Part shown: positions 17,692 through 26,227 of the stretch, piece by piece | Numbering within the stretch: position 1 is the stretch's first letter | Layout of the letters: each line of letters opens with the position of its first letter | Assembly (NCBI RefSeq): GCF_011604685.1 | Contig: NZ_CP050063.1 | Span: forward strand, 6,923,001-6,987,000 | Length of the DNA: 64,000 bases | Direction: 5' to 3' | From: Spirosoma aureum | Lineage (GTDB): Bacteria > Bacteroidota > Bacteroidia > Cytophagales > Spirosomataceae | The notes under the pieces: generated by a model | What the model was told of the DNA's origin: nothing | Seen by the model: only the letters and a program-made list of their open reading frames with translations | Databases searched by the model: none | Translations under genes and position numbers: made by a program

Positions 17692-17929
17692 GCAGCAGTC
17701 GATTTACTTTCTTCTGGTGGTTAAGTTGATTATATTCTGATCGAAGAACATGCAAACAAGCTGCGCACAGACACCCCTGATACAGCGAATTGATATACTG
17801 TCGCTGGTCATCGCTTAGCGTAAGCGTCTGACACTGACACAGGTTGATACTGCCTACGCGGCACTCGAAAGAGCGTTGACAGCGTGGGCAAGTCGTATGC
17901 TCATGTTTATTGATGGCTATAGCGGTCAT
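17681..17929 (-). CDS. Cysteine-rich CWC-family protein
   Basis: 82 residues with three Cys pairs: TCPRCQRSFECR, NLCQCQTL and CLCAACLHVL. This matches the small cysteine-rich CWC family, probably a zinc-ribbon-like metal-binding protein of unknown function. It overlaps the PAS gene upstream by 23 bases and the thioesterase downstream by 11, so it is part of a tightly packed operon. Confidence 0.75.
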   Translation of the reverse strand: MTAIAINKHEHTTCPRCQRSFECRVGSINLCQCQTLTLSDDQRQYINSLYQGCLCAACLHVLRSEYNQLNHQKKVNRLLHGH

Positions 17930-18479
17930 CTGATTCTATTTCCTGTTCAAAGGCAACAAAATTAACTACTTGTCTCTGTCGATTAACGATGGGACGGATA
18001 ATGATATGACACCAGTATGCTGTCTGGTCTTTGCGATAATTCAGTATTCGTTCGTCAACGATCTTCTGCTGGTCAATCGCCTTCCTGATCCGCTGCCTCG
18101 ACACGGGATCGGTCTTGATTCCCTGCAAAAAATCGGGTCGACGGCCCATTGCTTCGTGGTTTTTGTAACCCGTCATTCGCTCGAACTGGTTATTTACATA
18201 GCGAATAATCTGCGACGTATCCGTTATAACAATGGCCCATTCACCACTTATCAAATCACGACGGACTGGAGCTGACAACTCCCAATCATACGTTTTCGCC
18301 AACGCCAGCCAACCCGCTGTACCAGTCGATAACGCTGGCTTCTGTCTGAACTCCCAACCACCCCACAACGGTGTGATCTGGGTTACTCGATAGGTGTTCG
18401 CTACTTGTTTGTCGTATGGTCCGCAAAAATCCATAATATGGGCGATTAAGGCCTTCTGCCCGTTTGGACAGAAGGCCAT
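17907..18479 (-). CDS. Single PAS-domain protein, LOV-like but lacking the photoactive cysteine
   Basis: 190 residues with one PAS domain (about 72-185). The segment GRRPDFLQGIKTDP followed by ILNYRKDQTAYWCHI closely matches LOV photosensor domains, whose signature is GRNCRFLQG; here proline (residue 115) replaces the adduct-forming cysteine. No kinase, cyclase or DNA-binding domain follows, so it is a stand-alone sensor or binding protein. Ligand could be flavin without photochemistry or something else. It starts six bases after metE and overlaps the CWC gene, placing it under the cobalamin riboswitch. An internal ATG at 18434 is a possible alternative start. Confidence 0.75.
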   Translation of the reverse strand: MAFCPNGQKALIAHIMDFCGPYDKQVANTYRVTQITPLWGGWEFRQKPALSTGTAGWLALAKTYDWELSAPVRRDLISGEWAIVITDTSQIIRYVNNQFERMTGYKNHEAMGRRPDFLQGIKTDPVSRQRIRKAIDQQKIVDERILNYRKDQTAYWCHIIIRPIVNRQRQVVNFVAFEQEIESDDRYSHQ

Positions 18480-18485
18480 GACTAG

Positions 18486-20813
18486 TTACACTGTCTCTGT
18501 AACTAAATCGCGGGCTGTTTGGGCAGCCTGAACCATATTTTTCAGCGCATCGGCTGTTTCTGACCACCGGCGTGTTTTCAATCCACAGTCTGGATTCACC
18601 CACAAATTGCGGGCAGGTAAGACATTTGTTGCCTTTTGTAAAAGCTCAACCATTTCGTCAACCGTTGGCACACGTGGGCTGTGAATGTCATAAACACCGG
18701 GGCCTATTTCGTTGGGATAAGCAAATTTCCCGAACGCGTCAAGCAGTTCCATCTGCGATCGGGACGTTTCAATGGTGATCACATCAGCATCCAGGCCGGC
18801 AATCGCACCGATAATATCGTTGAACTCGGCATAGCACATATGCGTATGGATCTGCGTATGATCCTGAACACCCGAAGCCGCCACCCGAAAAGCCATAACC
18901 GCCCAGGCAAGATAAGCGTCCCAGTTCTCCCGACGCAGCGGAAGTCCTTCCCGCAGCGCAGGTTCGTCGATCTGAATAATGCCGATACCAGCCGCTTCCA
19001 AGTCGACAACCTCATCATGAATCGCCAGTGCAATCTGTAGACAGGTATCCCGACGCGGCTGATCGTCGCGCACAAACGACCATTGCAGAATGGTAACTGG
19101 CCCGGTAAGCATTCCTTTAAGCGGCTTATTGGTCAGCGATTGGGCATATTGCGACCAGCGCACGGTCATTGGCGCGGGGCGATACACATCTCCGTAAATG
19201 ATAGGTGGTTTCACGCAGCGTGACCCATAGCTCTGTACCCATCCGTTTTCGCTAAATGCGAATCCATCGAGCAGTTCTCCGAAATATTCGACCATATCGT
19301 TCCGTTCAAACTCGCCATGAACCAGTACATCCAGGCCAATTTCTTCCTGCCATCGAATCGCCTGCTCAGTTTCGGCTCGAATAAAGTCTTCATACTGTTC
19401 CAACGTCCTGTCGCCTTTTTTGAATTTGGCACGGTTGGTCCGGACCGCATCCGTCTGCGGAAACGACCCAATCGTCGTTGTTGGGTATAATGGTAATTTG
19501 AGTCGATGATGTTGCAGAGCCTGGCGCTGGGCGAACGCTCCATGCCGACGGGCATCCTGATCTGTCATCAAGGCGAGACGAGCCTGCACGGTTGGGCGGT
19601 TGATTAGCGGAGACTGTCGGCGGGAAGACAAAGCGGCCTGATTGGCGGCCAGGGCTTCTGTTGCCTGCCCGTTATTCGGTTCCCGGAACAGTGTAACCAA
19701 CGTGGAAACCTCATCCAGCTTTTGCCGGGCGAAGGCCAGCCACTGCTTTATTTCGGGCGTCAGGCTCTTTCCATTGGTTTCTGAATTCAGATCACAGGGA
19801 ACATGCAGCAGCGAACAGGATGGCGCAAGTAACAGGCGCTCTGCTCCTATCACAGCGGCTGCCCGCTGGATCATAGTCAGGGACCGCTCCAGATCATTGA
19901 TCCAGATGTTGCGCCCATCTACCACGCCCAATGACAGGTGGGTCTGTTGATTGACGAAATCGGTTTTCAATAAGTCCTCCAGCTGGCTTGGGCACCTGAC
20001 CAGATCAAGATGCAGGGCATCGACGGGCAGTTGAACCACCAGATTCAGATTAGCCCCATAGCATTCGAAGTAGGAGGCCAGCAGGAATTTAAGTTGGGAA
20101 AACTGGCCTTTCAGTCGATTATACGTTACAGCAAAGGCTTCCCGCTGCCGATCGGTCAGATCGAGTGACAGACAAGGCTCATCGATCTGAATCCAGTCAG
20201 CTCCCAGCGCCTGAAGGTGGGTCAATACCTGTTCATAAACCGGCAACAACCGATCCAGCAAATCCAGCCGATCGAAACCAGATTCTTTTTCTTTACCCAA
20301 AAGCAGGTACGACACTGGGCCGATCAATACGGGTTTGGGCGTTGTGCCGAGTGTTTGTTGCGCTTCTTCAAAGTCAGTAAAAATCGTATTGGAGAAGAGT
20401 TCAAACGACTGATCGGCGGTAAACTCCGGAACGATGTAATGATAATTGGTATCGAACCACTTGGTCATTTCCATCGCTTTCAGGTCCAGACCATCCTGCT
20501 GATACCCGCGTGCCATGGCAAAGTAAAGCGTCAGCCGGTCAACGTCGGGCCGGTCGAGTAGCGGCTGAAACCGCTTCGGAATGGCTCCTACGGTCAGGGA
20601 CATATCCAGTACCTGGTCGTAGAACGAGAAGTCGTTGCAGGGAACCAGCGTAATGCCAGCCTGCTGTTGAGTCAGCCAGTTGGTCTGTTGGATTTGCCGA
20701 CCGATTTCCTGCAATTGCTGACGCGTGATTTTGTTAGCCCACAACTGTTCACAGGCCCTTTTGAGTTCGCGGTGGCTACCGATTCGTGGATAGCCGAGAT
20801 TGTGTGCGATCAT
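18486..20813 (-). CDS. metE: Cobalamin-independent methionine synthase
   Basis: 5-methyltetrahydropteroyltriglutamate-homocysteine methyltransferase. Both halves of MetE are present: N-terminal barrel beginning NLGYPRIGSHRELKRACE, and the C-terminal catalytic barrel with zinc ligands in IHTHMCYAEFND and PDCGLKTRRW, plus YPTTTIGSFPQT. I start it at the ATG at 20813 (MIAHNLGYPRIG), giving 775 residues, as the family starts just before NLGYPRIG; the frame also opens at 20861 with 16 extra residues. A cobalamin riboswitch upstream would shut it off when B12 is present, the classic logic when a B12-dependent MetH also exists. It leads an operon with PAS, CWC and thioesterase genes. Confidence 0.96.
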   Translation of the reverse strand: MIAHNLGYPRIGSHRELKRACEQLWANKITRQQLQEIGRQIQQTNWLTQQQAGITLVPCNDFSFYDQVLDMSLTVGAIPKRFQPLLDRPDVDRLTLYFAMARGYQQDGLDLKAMEMTKWFDTNYHYIVPEFTADQSFELFSNTIFTDFEEAQQTLGTTPKPVLIGPVSYLLLGKEKESGFDRLDLLDRLLPVYEQVLTHLQALGADWIQIDEPCLSLDLTDRQREAFAVTYNRLKGQFSQLKFLLASYFECYGANLNLVVQLPVDALHLDLVRCPSQLEDLLKTDFVNQQTHLSLGVVDGRNIWINDLERSLTMIQRAAAVIGAERLLLAPSCSLLHVPCDLNSETNGKSLTPEIKQWLAFARQKLDEVSTLVTLFREPNNGQATEALAANQAALSSRRQSPLINRPTVQARLALMTDQDARRHGAFAQRQALQHHRLKLPLYPTTTIGSFPQTDAVRTNRAKFKKGDRTLEQYEDFIRAETEQAIRWQEEIGLDVLVHGEFERNDMVEYFGELLDGFAFSENGWVQSYGSRCVKPPIIYGDVYRPAPMTVRWSQYAQSLTNKPLKGMLTGPVTILQWSFVRDDQPRRDTCLQIALAIHDEVVDLEAAGIGIIQIDEPALREGLPLRRENWDAYLAWAVMAFRVAASGVQDHTQIHTHMCYAEFNDIIGAIAGLDADVITIETSRSQMELLDAFGKFAYPNEIGPGVYDIHSPRVPTVDEMVELLQKATNVLPARNLWVNPDCGLKTRRWSETADALKNMVQAAQTARDLVTETV

Positions 20814-20988
20814 GTTGTTAATTGATAAAAATGATTGATCGCGTTCGTTGCCGAACTCCATACGCCTATCACTTTACCAGTACTTTATCAACACGACACA
20901 CCACCCCCATCCCCGCCGTAAGAAGAGAAAAGAAGAAGCGGTCAATCTTGATGAAGCCTAATAGCGTGTAGGCGCAATCAGCAGGGCT

Positions 20989-21182
20989 AAGGCAAGTCTC
21001 CTGGCTTGTGACGGTATTTGCCGTCCTTCTCATCCCTTCACAACGGCGAACCGCTGTTGGAACAATGGACATCGAGGGCAAACCCTTTTCTAACGGTCAC
21101 TGACAGTAGCAACGTCTGCTCGTGATTCTCACACGATTCCTTTTTAATTTCCTGAAGCTCTCAGGAAAACCATAGCCTGTTT
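20989..21182 (-). ncRNA. Cobalamin riboswitch controlling metE
   Basis: Read on the minus strand, the region holds the conserved parts of the adenosylcobalamin aptamer in the right order: an AAAAAGGAATC segment, a short stem around TCGTGTGAGAATCACGA, then GAGCAGACGTTGCTACTGT (the B12-box-like part), GAAGGGATGAGAAGG, and the 3-prime closing part AAGCCAGGAGACTTGCC. The last part ends about 175 bases before the chosen metE start. It should repress metE when B12 is available. Borders are approximate. Confidence 0.9.
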
Positions 21183-21318
21183 GACGGAAAACAAAGAACG
21201 TTGGGGCAAACTAACTGGATTGGCCCGGTAAAAACAAGGAATAAATCAACATAATGCCCCCTATCTGCTTCTGTTAACGTTTTTGACTACCTGTTGCATT
21301 AACTCATGCTTTACATTT

Positions 21319-21651
21319 ATGCGTATGAAGTTGGTCGTATACCTTTTTTCGTTTTGGCTGTTGCTGCTGGCGGGTCTCCCCTGTCCGGATGCCGACTGCC
21401 ATGCGCATGAGCGTATCGCGTCTACCACTGAAGTTCCTCATCCGGCCGACGATCATGATCATGGGCACAAAGCACCTTGCAGTCCATTTTGCCACTGCGC
21501 CACCTGCGCTGGCTTTTCCATTCCCCGGATTTTCAGCTACAGCCTGTCGGTTAAGCTGACGACCCTTTTTCCCATCCGTCAGTTTTTTGCGTATCAGTCT
21601 CCCAATCATGCGGATGTAATTCAATCCGTCTGGCAGCCGCCCAAATTATAA
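21319..21651 (+). CDS. DUF6660-family small protein, His/Cys-rich
   Basis: 110 residues starting at the ATG at 21319 with an N-terminal hydrophobic signal (MRMKLVVYLFSFWLLLLAGL), then Cys- and His-rich stretches: PCPDADCHAHE, DDHDHGHKAPCSPFCHCATC. This matches the DUF6660 family of Bacteroidota, found upstream of TonB receptors and metal exporters. Likely an exported metal-binding protein. It precedes the TonB receptor by 71 bases and the CDF exporter follows directly, so the three genes probably respond to zinc or a similar divalent metal. Confidence 0.78.
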   Translation: MRMKLVVYLFSFWLLLLAGLPCPDADCHAHERIASTTEVPHPADDHDHGHKAPCSPFCHCATCAGFSIPRIFSYSLSVKLTTLFPIRQFFAYQSPNHADVIQSVWQPPKL

Positions 21652-21722
21652 CCGTTTTTCATGGATTTCATCACGGCCAATCATCCATTGGCTGAATTGT
21701 TCCATTGTATTCATCCGACAGC

Positions 21723-23924
21723 ATGAAAAACGTTTTTCTATTCCTATTGCTTCTGGCAGCTGTTTTCCGAACCACGGCTTCTCAGGGGCAGGATACATTA
21801 CACATTACGGTACGCCACGCGACCACAAACCAACCGATTCCCGGTGCTACCGTCCTGATCATAGGCACCACAAACGGCGCAGTTACCGATACGGCCGGAA
21901 ACGCCCAGCTTCGGCTACCAACTGCTGGCTCCTATAAAATCAGGGCATCGGCGGTGAGTTTCCTGTCTGTTACGCAAACGATTAATTTACCCATCAGCGA
22001 TACAATTCGTTTTGCGCTCGAAACCTCCGAAGAAGCCCTGGAAGAGGTTACCGTTTCATCTACCCGCAGCGGCCGAACGGTAGCCGACGAACCAACTCGC
22101 GTTGAGGTTATTGACGGCGAAGAACTCGATGAAAAAGCCAATATGCAACCGGCCAACATCGCCGTGATTCTACGTGAAAGTCCGGGCATTCAGGTTCAAC
22201 AGACATCGGTTATGTCGGCCAATGCAACCTTCCGGATTCAGGGGCTCGATGGTCGCTACACGCAACTGTTGCAGGATGGCTTACCACTTTACAGCGGTTT
22301 TTCGAGTGGGTTGAGCCTTATGCAGGTGCCACCCCTTAACCTGAAACAGGTGGAAGTGGTGAAAGGCTGTCAGTCTACGTTATATGGCAGTGGAGCCATT
22401 GCGGGGCTGGTCAATCTGGTTACGAAAGAACCGACTCGTCAACGCGACCTGTCATTCCTGATCAACGGCACGTCGGCGCTGGGCCTTGATCTGAATGGGT
22501 ATTATGCCCAGCGAAACGATAAAATTGGGATTACGCTTTATGCTACCCGTAATCTGCAACGTGCTTTCGACCCGAACCACGACCAGTTTTCTGATCTGCC
22601 CCAAACGGCCCGTACTACGCTGCAACCCAAACTATTCTGGTATCCAAACGCCACCATGACTGTATCGGCGGGGCTGATCTGGTCAAATGAACAGCGTACG
22701 GGTGGTTATCTGCCAACTATCCGGAATGAATCGGCAACTGGCTATACGGAGGCCAATGATTCGCGACGGTTAGCGACGCAATTCCGGCTGGAAAAGCGAT
22801 TTACCAATGATGCGGTGCTGACCGTAAAAAACAGTTACAGCAGCTTTAACCGAGCCATTGTTCTGCCCGATTATCGGTTCGATGGTCTGCAACATTCATC
22901 GTTCACTGAACTCAGTTACTTCAAACATCAGCCAAAATCGGACTGGATCGTGGGTTTAAATGTCTGGACCGATGGTTTTCGCGACAACAGCCCTCAGTCG
23001 ACCTTTGCCGATCCTTCCGTCTATCGACAGAGTATTGTCGGTGTGTTCGTGCAGAATACGCTGACGCTCTCGGAACACTTGAGCCTGGAAACGGGTCTAC
23101 GTGGAGACGTTGTTACCACACGCGTTGGCGGAACGACTGATTCAGATTCACCAAAGGCATTTTTACTGCCCCGCTTTTCATTGCTCTACCACGCTACAGA
23201 ACACTGGTCGAGCCGGTTGGGGGGCGGATTGGGCTACAAAGCCCCAACCCTTTTTACGGAAGATGCCGAACGGTTATCGTTCCGGGGAGTCAACCTGCGC
23301 TCTATCCAGAGCAATCAGACCGAATCATCCATCGGTCTGAACTGGGATATAAATTACCGCACAGAGCTAGGAAACGAAACCACACTGTCGATCAATCAGT
23401 TGTTCTTCTATACGCAGTTGAATCGCCTGACGGTGCTGAGTCCCCAGACCGATGGCTATGCCTTTCGTACGGCCGCAGGTCACCTCAACACGCGGGGTTT
23501 CGAAACGAATGTTCGATTGGTCTATCATGACATTCATGCGTTTTTGGGCTATTCATTTATTGACACCCAGCGCCGATACGATAATCTGACGGGCATGATT
23601 CCATTAACGGCCAAACACCGGCTTTACTTTACAACGCTCTACGAGACGGATAAGCTGAAAACCGGCTTTGAAGCATTTTATTCAGGTCAGCAACAACGCA
23701 CGGATGGCTCCATTACGCGCTCATACTGGACGATGGGCTATATGATCGAACGGAAATGGTCCTTTGGGAGCATTTTTATTAACTTCGAGAACTTCCTGGA
23801 TGTCCGGCAATCGCGTTTTGAACCGATGGTTCGTGGTACGCCCACGCAGCCAACATTTGTAACGGATATTTATGCGCCAACCGATGGCCGAATTATCAAC
23901 GGAGGTATTAAACTGAAACTATAA
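21723..23924 (+). CDS. TonB-dependent receptor of the DUF6660-TonB-CDF operon
   Basis: 733 residues from the ATG at 21723, with signal peptide (MKNVFLFLLLLAAVFRTTAS), CarboxypepD_reg-like domain (about 27-110), plug (about 110-240; VEVVKGCQSTLYGSGAIAGL) and beta-barrel closing with GGIKLKL. No SusD gene follows. The stop is two bases before the CDF exporter start, so the two are translationally linked. I infer transport of a divalent metal or its chelate; the pairing of an importer with an exporter is known in other Bacteroidota metal loci but its logic is unclear. Confidence 0.9.
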   Translation: MKNVFLFLLLLAAVFRTTASQGQDTLHITVRHATTNQPIPGATVLIIGTTNGAVTDTAGNAQLRLPTAGSYKIRASAVSFLSVTQTINLPISDTIRFALETSEEALEEVTVSSTRSGRTVADEPTRVEVIDGEELDEKANMQPANIAVILRESPGIQVQQTSVMSANATFRIQGLDGRYTQLLQDGLPLYSGFSSGLSLMQVPPLNLKQVEVVKGCQSTLYGSGAIAGLVNLVTKEPTRQRDLSFLINGTSALGLDLNGYYAQRNDKIGITLYATRNLQRAFDPNHDQFSDLPQTARTTLQPKLFWYPNATMTVSAGLIWSNEQRTGGYLPTIRNESATGYTEANDSRRLATQFRLEKRFTNDAVLTVKNSYSSFNRAIVLPDYRFDGLQHSSFTELSYFKHQPKSDWIVGLNVWTDGFRDNSPQSTFADPSVYRQSIVGVFVQNTLTLSEHLSLETGLRGDVVTTRVGGTTDSDSPKAFLLPRFSLLYHATEHWSSRLGGGLGYKAPTLFTEDAERLSFRGVNLRSIQSNQTESSIGLNWDINYRTELGNETTLSINQLFFYTQLNRLTVLSPQTDGYAFRTAAGHLNTRGFETNVRLVYHDIHAFLGYSFIDTQRRYDNLTGMIPLTAKHRLYFTTLYETDKLKTGFEAFYSGQQQRTDGSITRSYWTMGYMIERKWSFGSIFINFENFLDVRQSRFEPMVRGTPTQPTFVTDIYAPTDGRIINGGIKLKL

Positions 23925-23926
23925 GT

Positions 23927-24862
23927 ATGGCTCACGATCACCACGACTCTGCCCCTAGTCACGCAGGCCATAGCCACGGCCCTACGGTTCTGACATCCGT
24001 TAATCGGGCGTTGATTATCGGGGCTGTGCTAAATTCGGTTTATGTAGTGGTTGAATTCGGTATGGGATTCTATTACAATTCGCTGGCACTGATTGCTGAT
24101 GCGGGACATAATCTGAGTGATGTAGCCAGTTTGCTTCTTTCGCTGTTGGCCTTTCGCCTTGCGCGTGTTCGGCAAACACCGAGTTTCACCTATGGATACC
24201 GGAAAAGCACGGTATTGGCTTCATTGACCAACGCCGTCATTTTGCTGGTTACGATCGGGGCTATTTTGTGGGAAAGTATCCAGCGTTTCAAGCACCCGGA
24301 GCCGGTTGCCGGTGGACCCGTTGCCTGGGTTGCCGGATTTGGTATACTCATCAATGCGTCTTCGGCCTTGTTGTTCTTCCGGGATAAAGACCACGATCTG
24401 AACGTTAAAGGCGCTTATCTGCATCTGGCAGCCGACGCGCTGGTGTCGCTTGGCGTGGTCATAGCCGGTGTTGTTATCAGTTATACGGGCTGGGTCTGGC
24501 TCGATCCGGCTATTGGATTGGCTGTTGCTGCCGTCATTCTGGGTTCGACCTGGGGGCTACTCAATGATAGTTTGCGGCTCTCGCTCGATGGCGTTCCGGC
24601 CGATATCGACCTACCTGCAGTGCTGGCCGATCTGCGCACAGTTGCAGGTGTGCGCGATGTGCATCACGTTCATGTGTGGGCTATGAGTACGACCGAAAAT
24701 GCGCTTACGGCTCACCTTGTCTTACAACCCGGTCTGTCCGACAGTGCCGAAACGGCTCTTAAGGCTGATGTTCGCCATCGATTATTACACCGTAACATTG
24801 GCCATGCCACGCTTGAAACAGAAGTAACGACAGAGGCTGACTGCGGAGCCGAAGACTGTTGA
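23927..24862 (+). CDS. Cation diffusion facilitator (zinc/cobalt exporter, CzcD/ZitB type)
   Basis: 311 residues with six transmembrane helices. A His-rich N-terminus (MAHDHHDSAPSHAGHSHG) binds metal; the transport site residues are seen as ALIADAGHNLSD in TM2 and HLAADALVSLG in TM5. The C-terminal cytoplasmic domain has DVHHVHVWAMS and ends in TEADCGAEDC with two Cys. CDF proteins of this type export Zn, Co or Cd in exchange for protons. The start is two bases after the TonB stop. Confidence 0.93.
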   Translation: MAHDHHDSAPSHAGHSHGPTVLTSVNRALIIGAVLNSVYVVVEFGMGFYYNSLALIADAGHNLSDVASLLLSLLAFRLARVRQTPSFTYGYRKSTVLASLTNAVILLVTIGAILWESIQRFKHPEPVAGGPVAWVAGFGILINASSALLFFRDKDHDLNVKGAYLHLAADALVSLGVVIAGVVISYTGWVWLDPAIGLAVAAVILGSTWGLLNDSLRLSLDGVPADIDLPAVLADLRTVAGVRDVHHVHVWAMSTTENALTAHLVLQPGLSDSAETALKADVRHRLLHRNIGHATLETEVTTEADCGAEDC

Positions 24863-24944
24863 CGAGGAAATGACTCCCGGTTTGTAAAGCGTTAACAGAA
24901 ACTTTATTCGTTTTCGTACTACCATCTCAAATACTTGTGGCGAT

Positions 24945-24962
24945 CGCCACAACAAGCTAAAC
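24945..24962. repeat. Perfect 18-bp palindrome TTGTGGCGATCGCCACAA
   Basis: Perfect self-complementary site with no spacer in the gap between the CDF gene and the flavoprotein gene. It could be an operator or a weak terminator stem (no T-tract follows). Confidence 0.5.
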
Positions 24963-25023
24963 TACTGAAAATCATACAATTAATCCGTTTTTTTTTATTT
25001 TAAGTAACCCAGAATCGTTGGCT

Positions 25024-25079
25024 CATCGGGTCTACTTATGCAACATTGTTGCATAAGTAGACCCGATGCTGTATTTTTG
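25024..25079 (+). promoter_or_regulatory. Large palindromic operator over the -33 region plus -7 box of the flavoprotein gene
   Basis: Arms 25024-25044 and 25048-25068 are perfectly complementary over 21 bases around the loop ATT. The centre is GCAACATTGTTGC, the 5-3-5 core also seen at the MerC promoter (9728-9740). A TATTTTTG -7 box lies at 25072-25079, and the TTG inside the right arm (25049-25051) has the right distance to be the -33 box, so a bound protein would block the polymerase. In RNA it would form a very stable hairpin if transcribed. Confidence 0.8.
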
Positions 25080-25098
25080 CTAAAACAATATAGAAATC

Positions 25099-26037
25099 AT
25101 GGGTACAACAGATACATTCGACGTTGTCATTGTTGGGGGGAGTTATGCTGGTTTGAGTGCGGCTTTACTTCTCGGACGATCGTTAAGAAAAGTGCTTGTC
25201 ATCGATAGTGGCCAGCCCTGCAATCAGCAGACACCTCACTCCCATAGCTTTCTGACCCGCGACGGTGAAACGCCCGCCCAGATTGCATCCATCGCCAAAG
25301 AGCAACTGCTGCATTACCCAACGGTTTCATTCGTAAATGATCTGGCAACAGAAGCCCGAGCCGAGTCGAACGAGTTTACCGTGGAAACCGCAACCGGGCA
25401 TCAGGTCCGATCGCGCAAACTGCTATTGGCAACTGGTATTTACGATATCATGCCAGCAATCGACGGGTTTGCCGAATGCTGGGGACGATCTGTTTTGCAC
25501 TGCCCCTATTGTCATGGCTATGAAGTTCATGGTCAACGACTTGGCATAATCGCCAACGGAGATGTTGCCCACAAAATGGTGCGGCTTATTCAACACTGGA
25601 GCTCAGATTTAACGCTGTTTACAAACGGCCCTGCCACCCTAACAGCTGAGCAATGGCAAACGACACAACAGCTTGGCATACCGGTTATTGAAACCGAAAT
25701 CGCGGCTGTCGAGCATCAGCAAGGTCAGCTAAAAAACCTTCGCTTTCCAGACGGATCGATCCATGAAGTGGACGCCATTTTCAGCCCTATTCCGTTTCGG
25801 CAACATAGTGATCTGGCAGCCCAACTTGGGTGTGATTTCGACGAATCTGGCCTGATTAAGGTCGGTGAATTCGGCCAAACCAGCATACCAGGTTTGTTTG
25901 CAGCCGGAGATAATAGCACTCCCTTTCGGCAGGTGTCGATCGCTGCGACGAACGGAGGTAAAGCCGGAGTCTGGATGAACCATGAGTTGATCGATGAAGA
26001 TATTGCTCACCGGCTGCATACCAGCGTTTTGGATTAG
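25099..26037 (+). CDS. Thioredoxin-reductase-like NAD(P)/FAD-dependent oxidoreductase
   Basis: 312 residues. FAD motif GGSYAGLSAA at 13-22, redox-active pair CPYC at 135-138 (HCPYCHGYE), and the C-terminal FAD motif GLFAAGDNSTPFRQ. This is the short thioredoxin-reductase-like class; in Bacteroidota relatives often reduce unknown disulfides, and bacillithiol disulfide reductase (Bdr/YpdA) is a related class, though the CPYC pair argues for a TrxR-like mechanism. It stands alone behind a very strong operator, so it is tightly controlled, perhaps by metal or redox state. Confidence 0.85.
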   Translation: MGTTDTFDVVIVGGSYAGLSAALLLGRSLRKVLVIDSGQPCNQQTPHSHSFLTRDGETPAQIASIAKEQLLHYPTVSFVNDLATEARAESNEFTVETATGHQVRSRKLLLATGIYDIMPAIDGFAECWGRSVLHCPYCHGYEVHGQRLGIIANGDVAHKMVRLIQHWSSDLTLFTNGPATLTAEQWQTTQQLGIPVIETEIAAVEHQQGQLKNLRFPDGSIHEVDAIFSPIPFRQHSDLAAQLGCDFDESGLIKVGEFGQTSIPGLFAAGDNSTPFRQVSIAATNGGKAGVWMNHELIDEDIAHRLHTSVLD

Positions 26038-26153
26038 TTGTTCATAGACGTCACCTGGTGCATTTTCGTTGCCAGATAGCTGCGCTATTAGCCAAAAGCG
26101 ATAAGTACATAATCAGTTGTGATGGGCATCCAGAACAAGACACTGTTCACTGC

Positions 26154-26214
26154 TATTTCAGAGTTAAGGGTAATTATACTTTCACAATAACAAATTATCT
26201 TTAACCCTGAAATA
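26154..26214. promoter_or_regulatory. Imperfect inverted repeat before the GH43 gene
   Basis: Arms 26154-26175 and 26193-26214 match at 19 of 22 positions (core TATTTCAG and GTTAA), 17-base spacer. It ends 13 bases before the GH43 ATG. It may be a regulator site or a leader hairpin covering the ribosome entry region. Confidence 0.5.
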
Positions 26215-26227
26215 ACAACTGATTTTT

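Noticed and set aside
20869..21081. 70-codon minus-strand frame upstream of metE
   Set aside because: It lies across the cobalamin riboswitch; the open frame is accidental.
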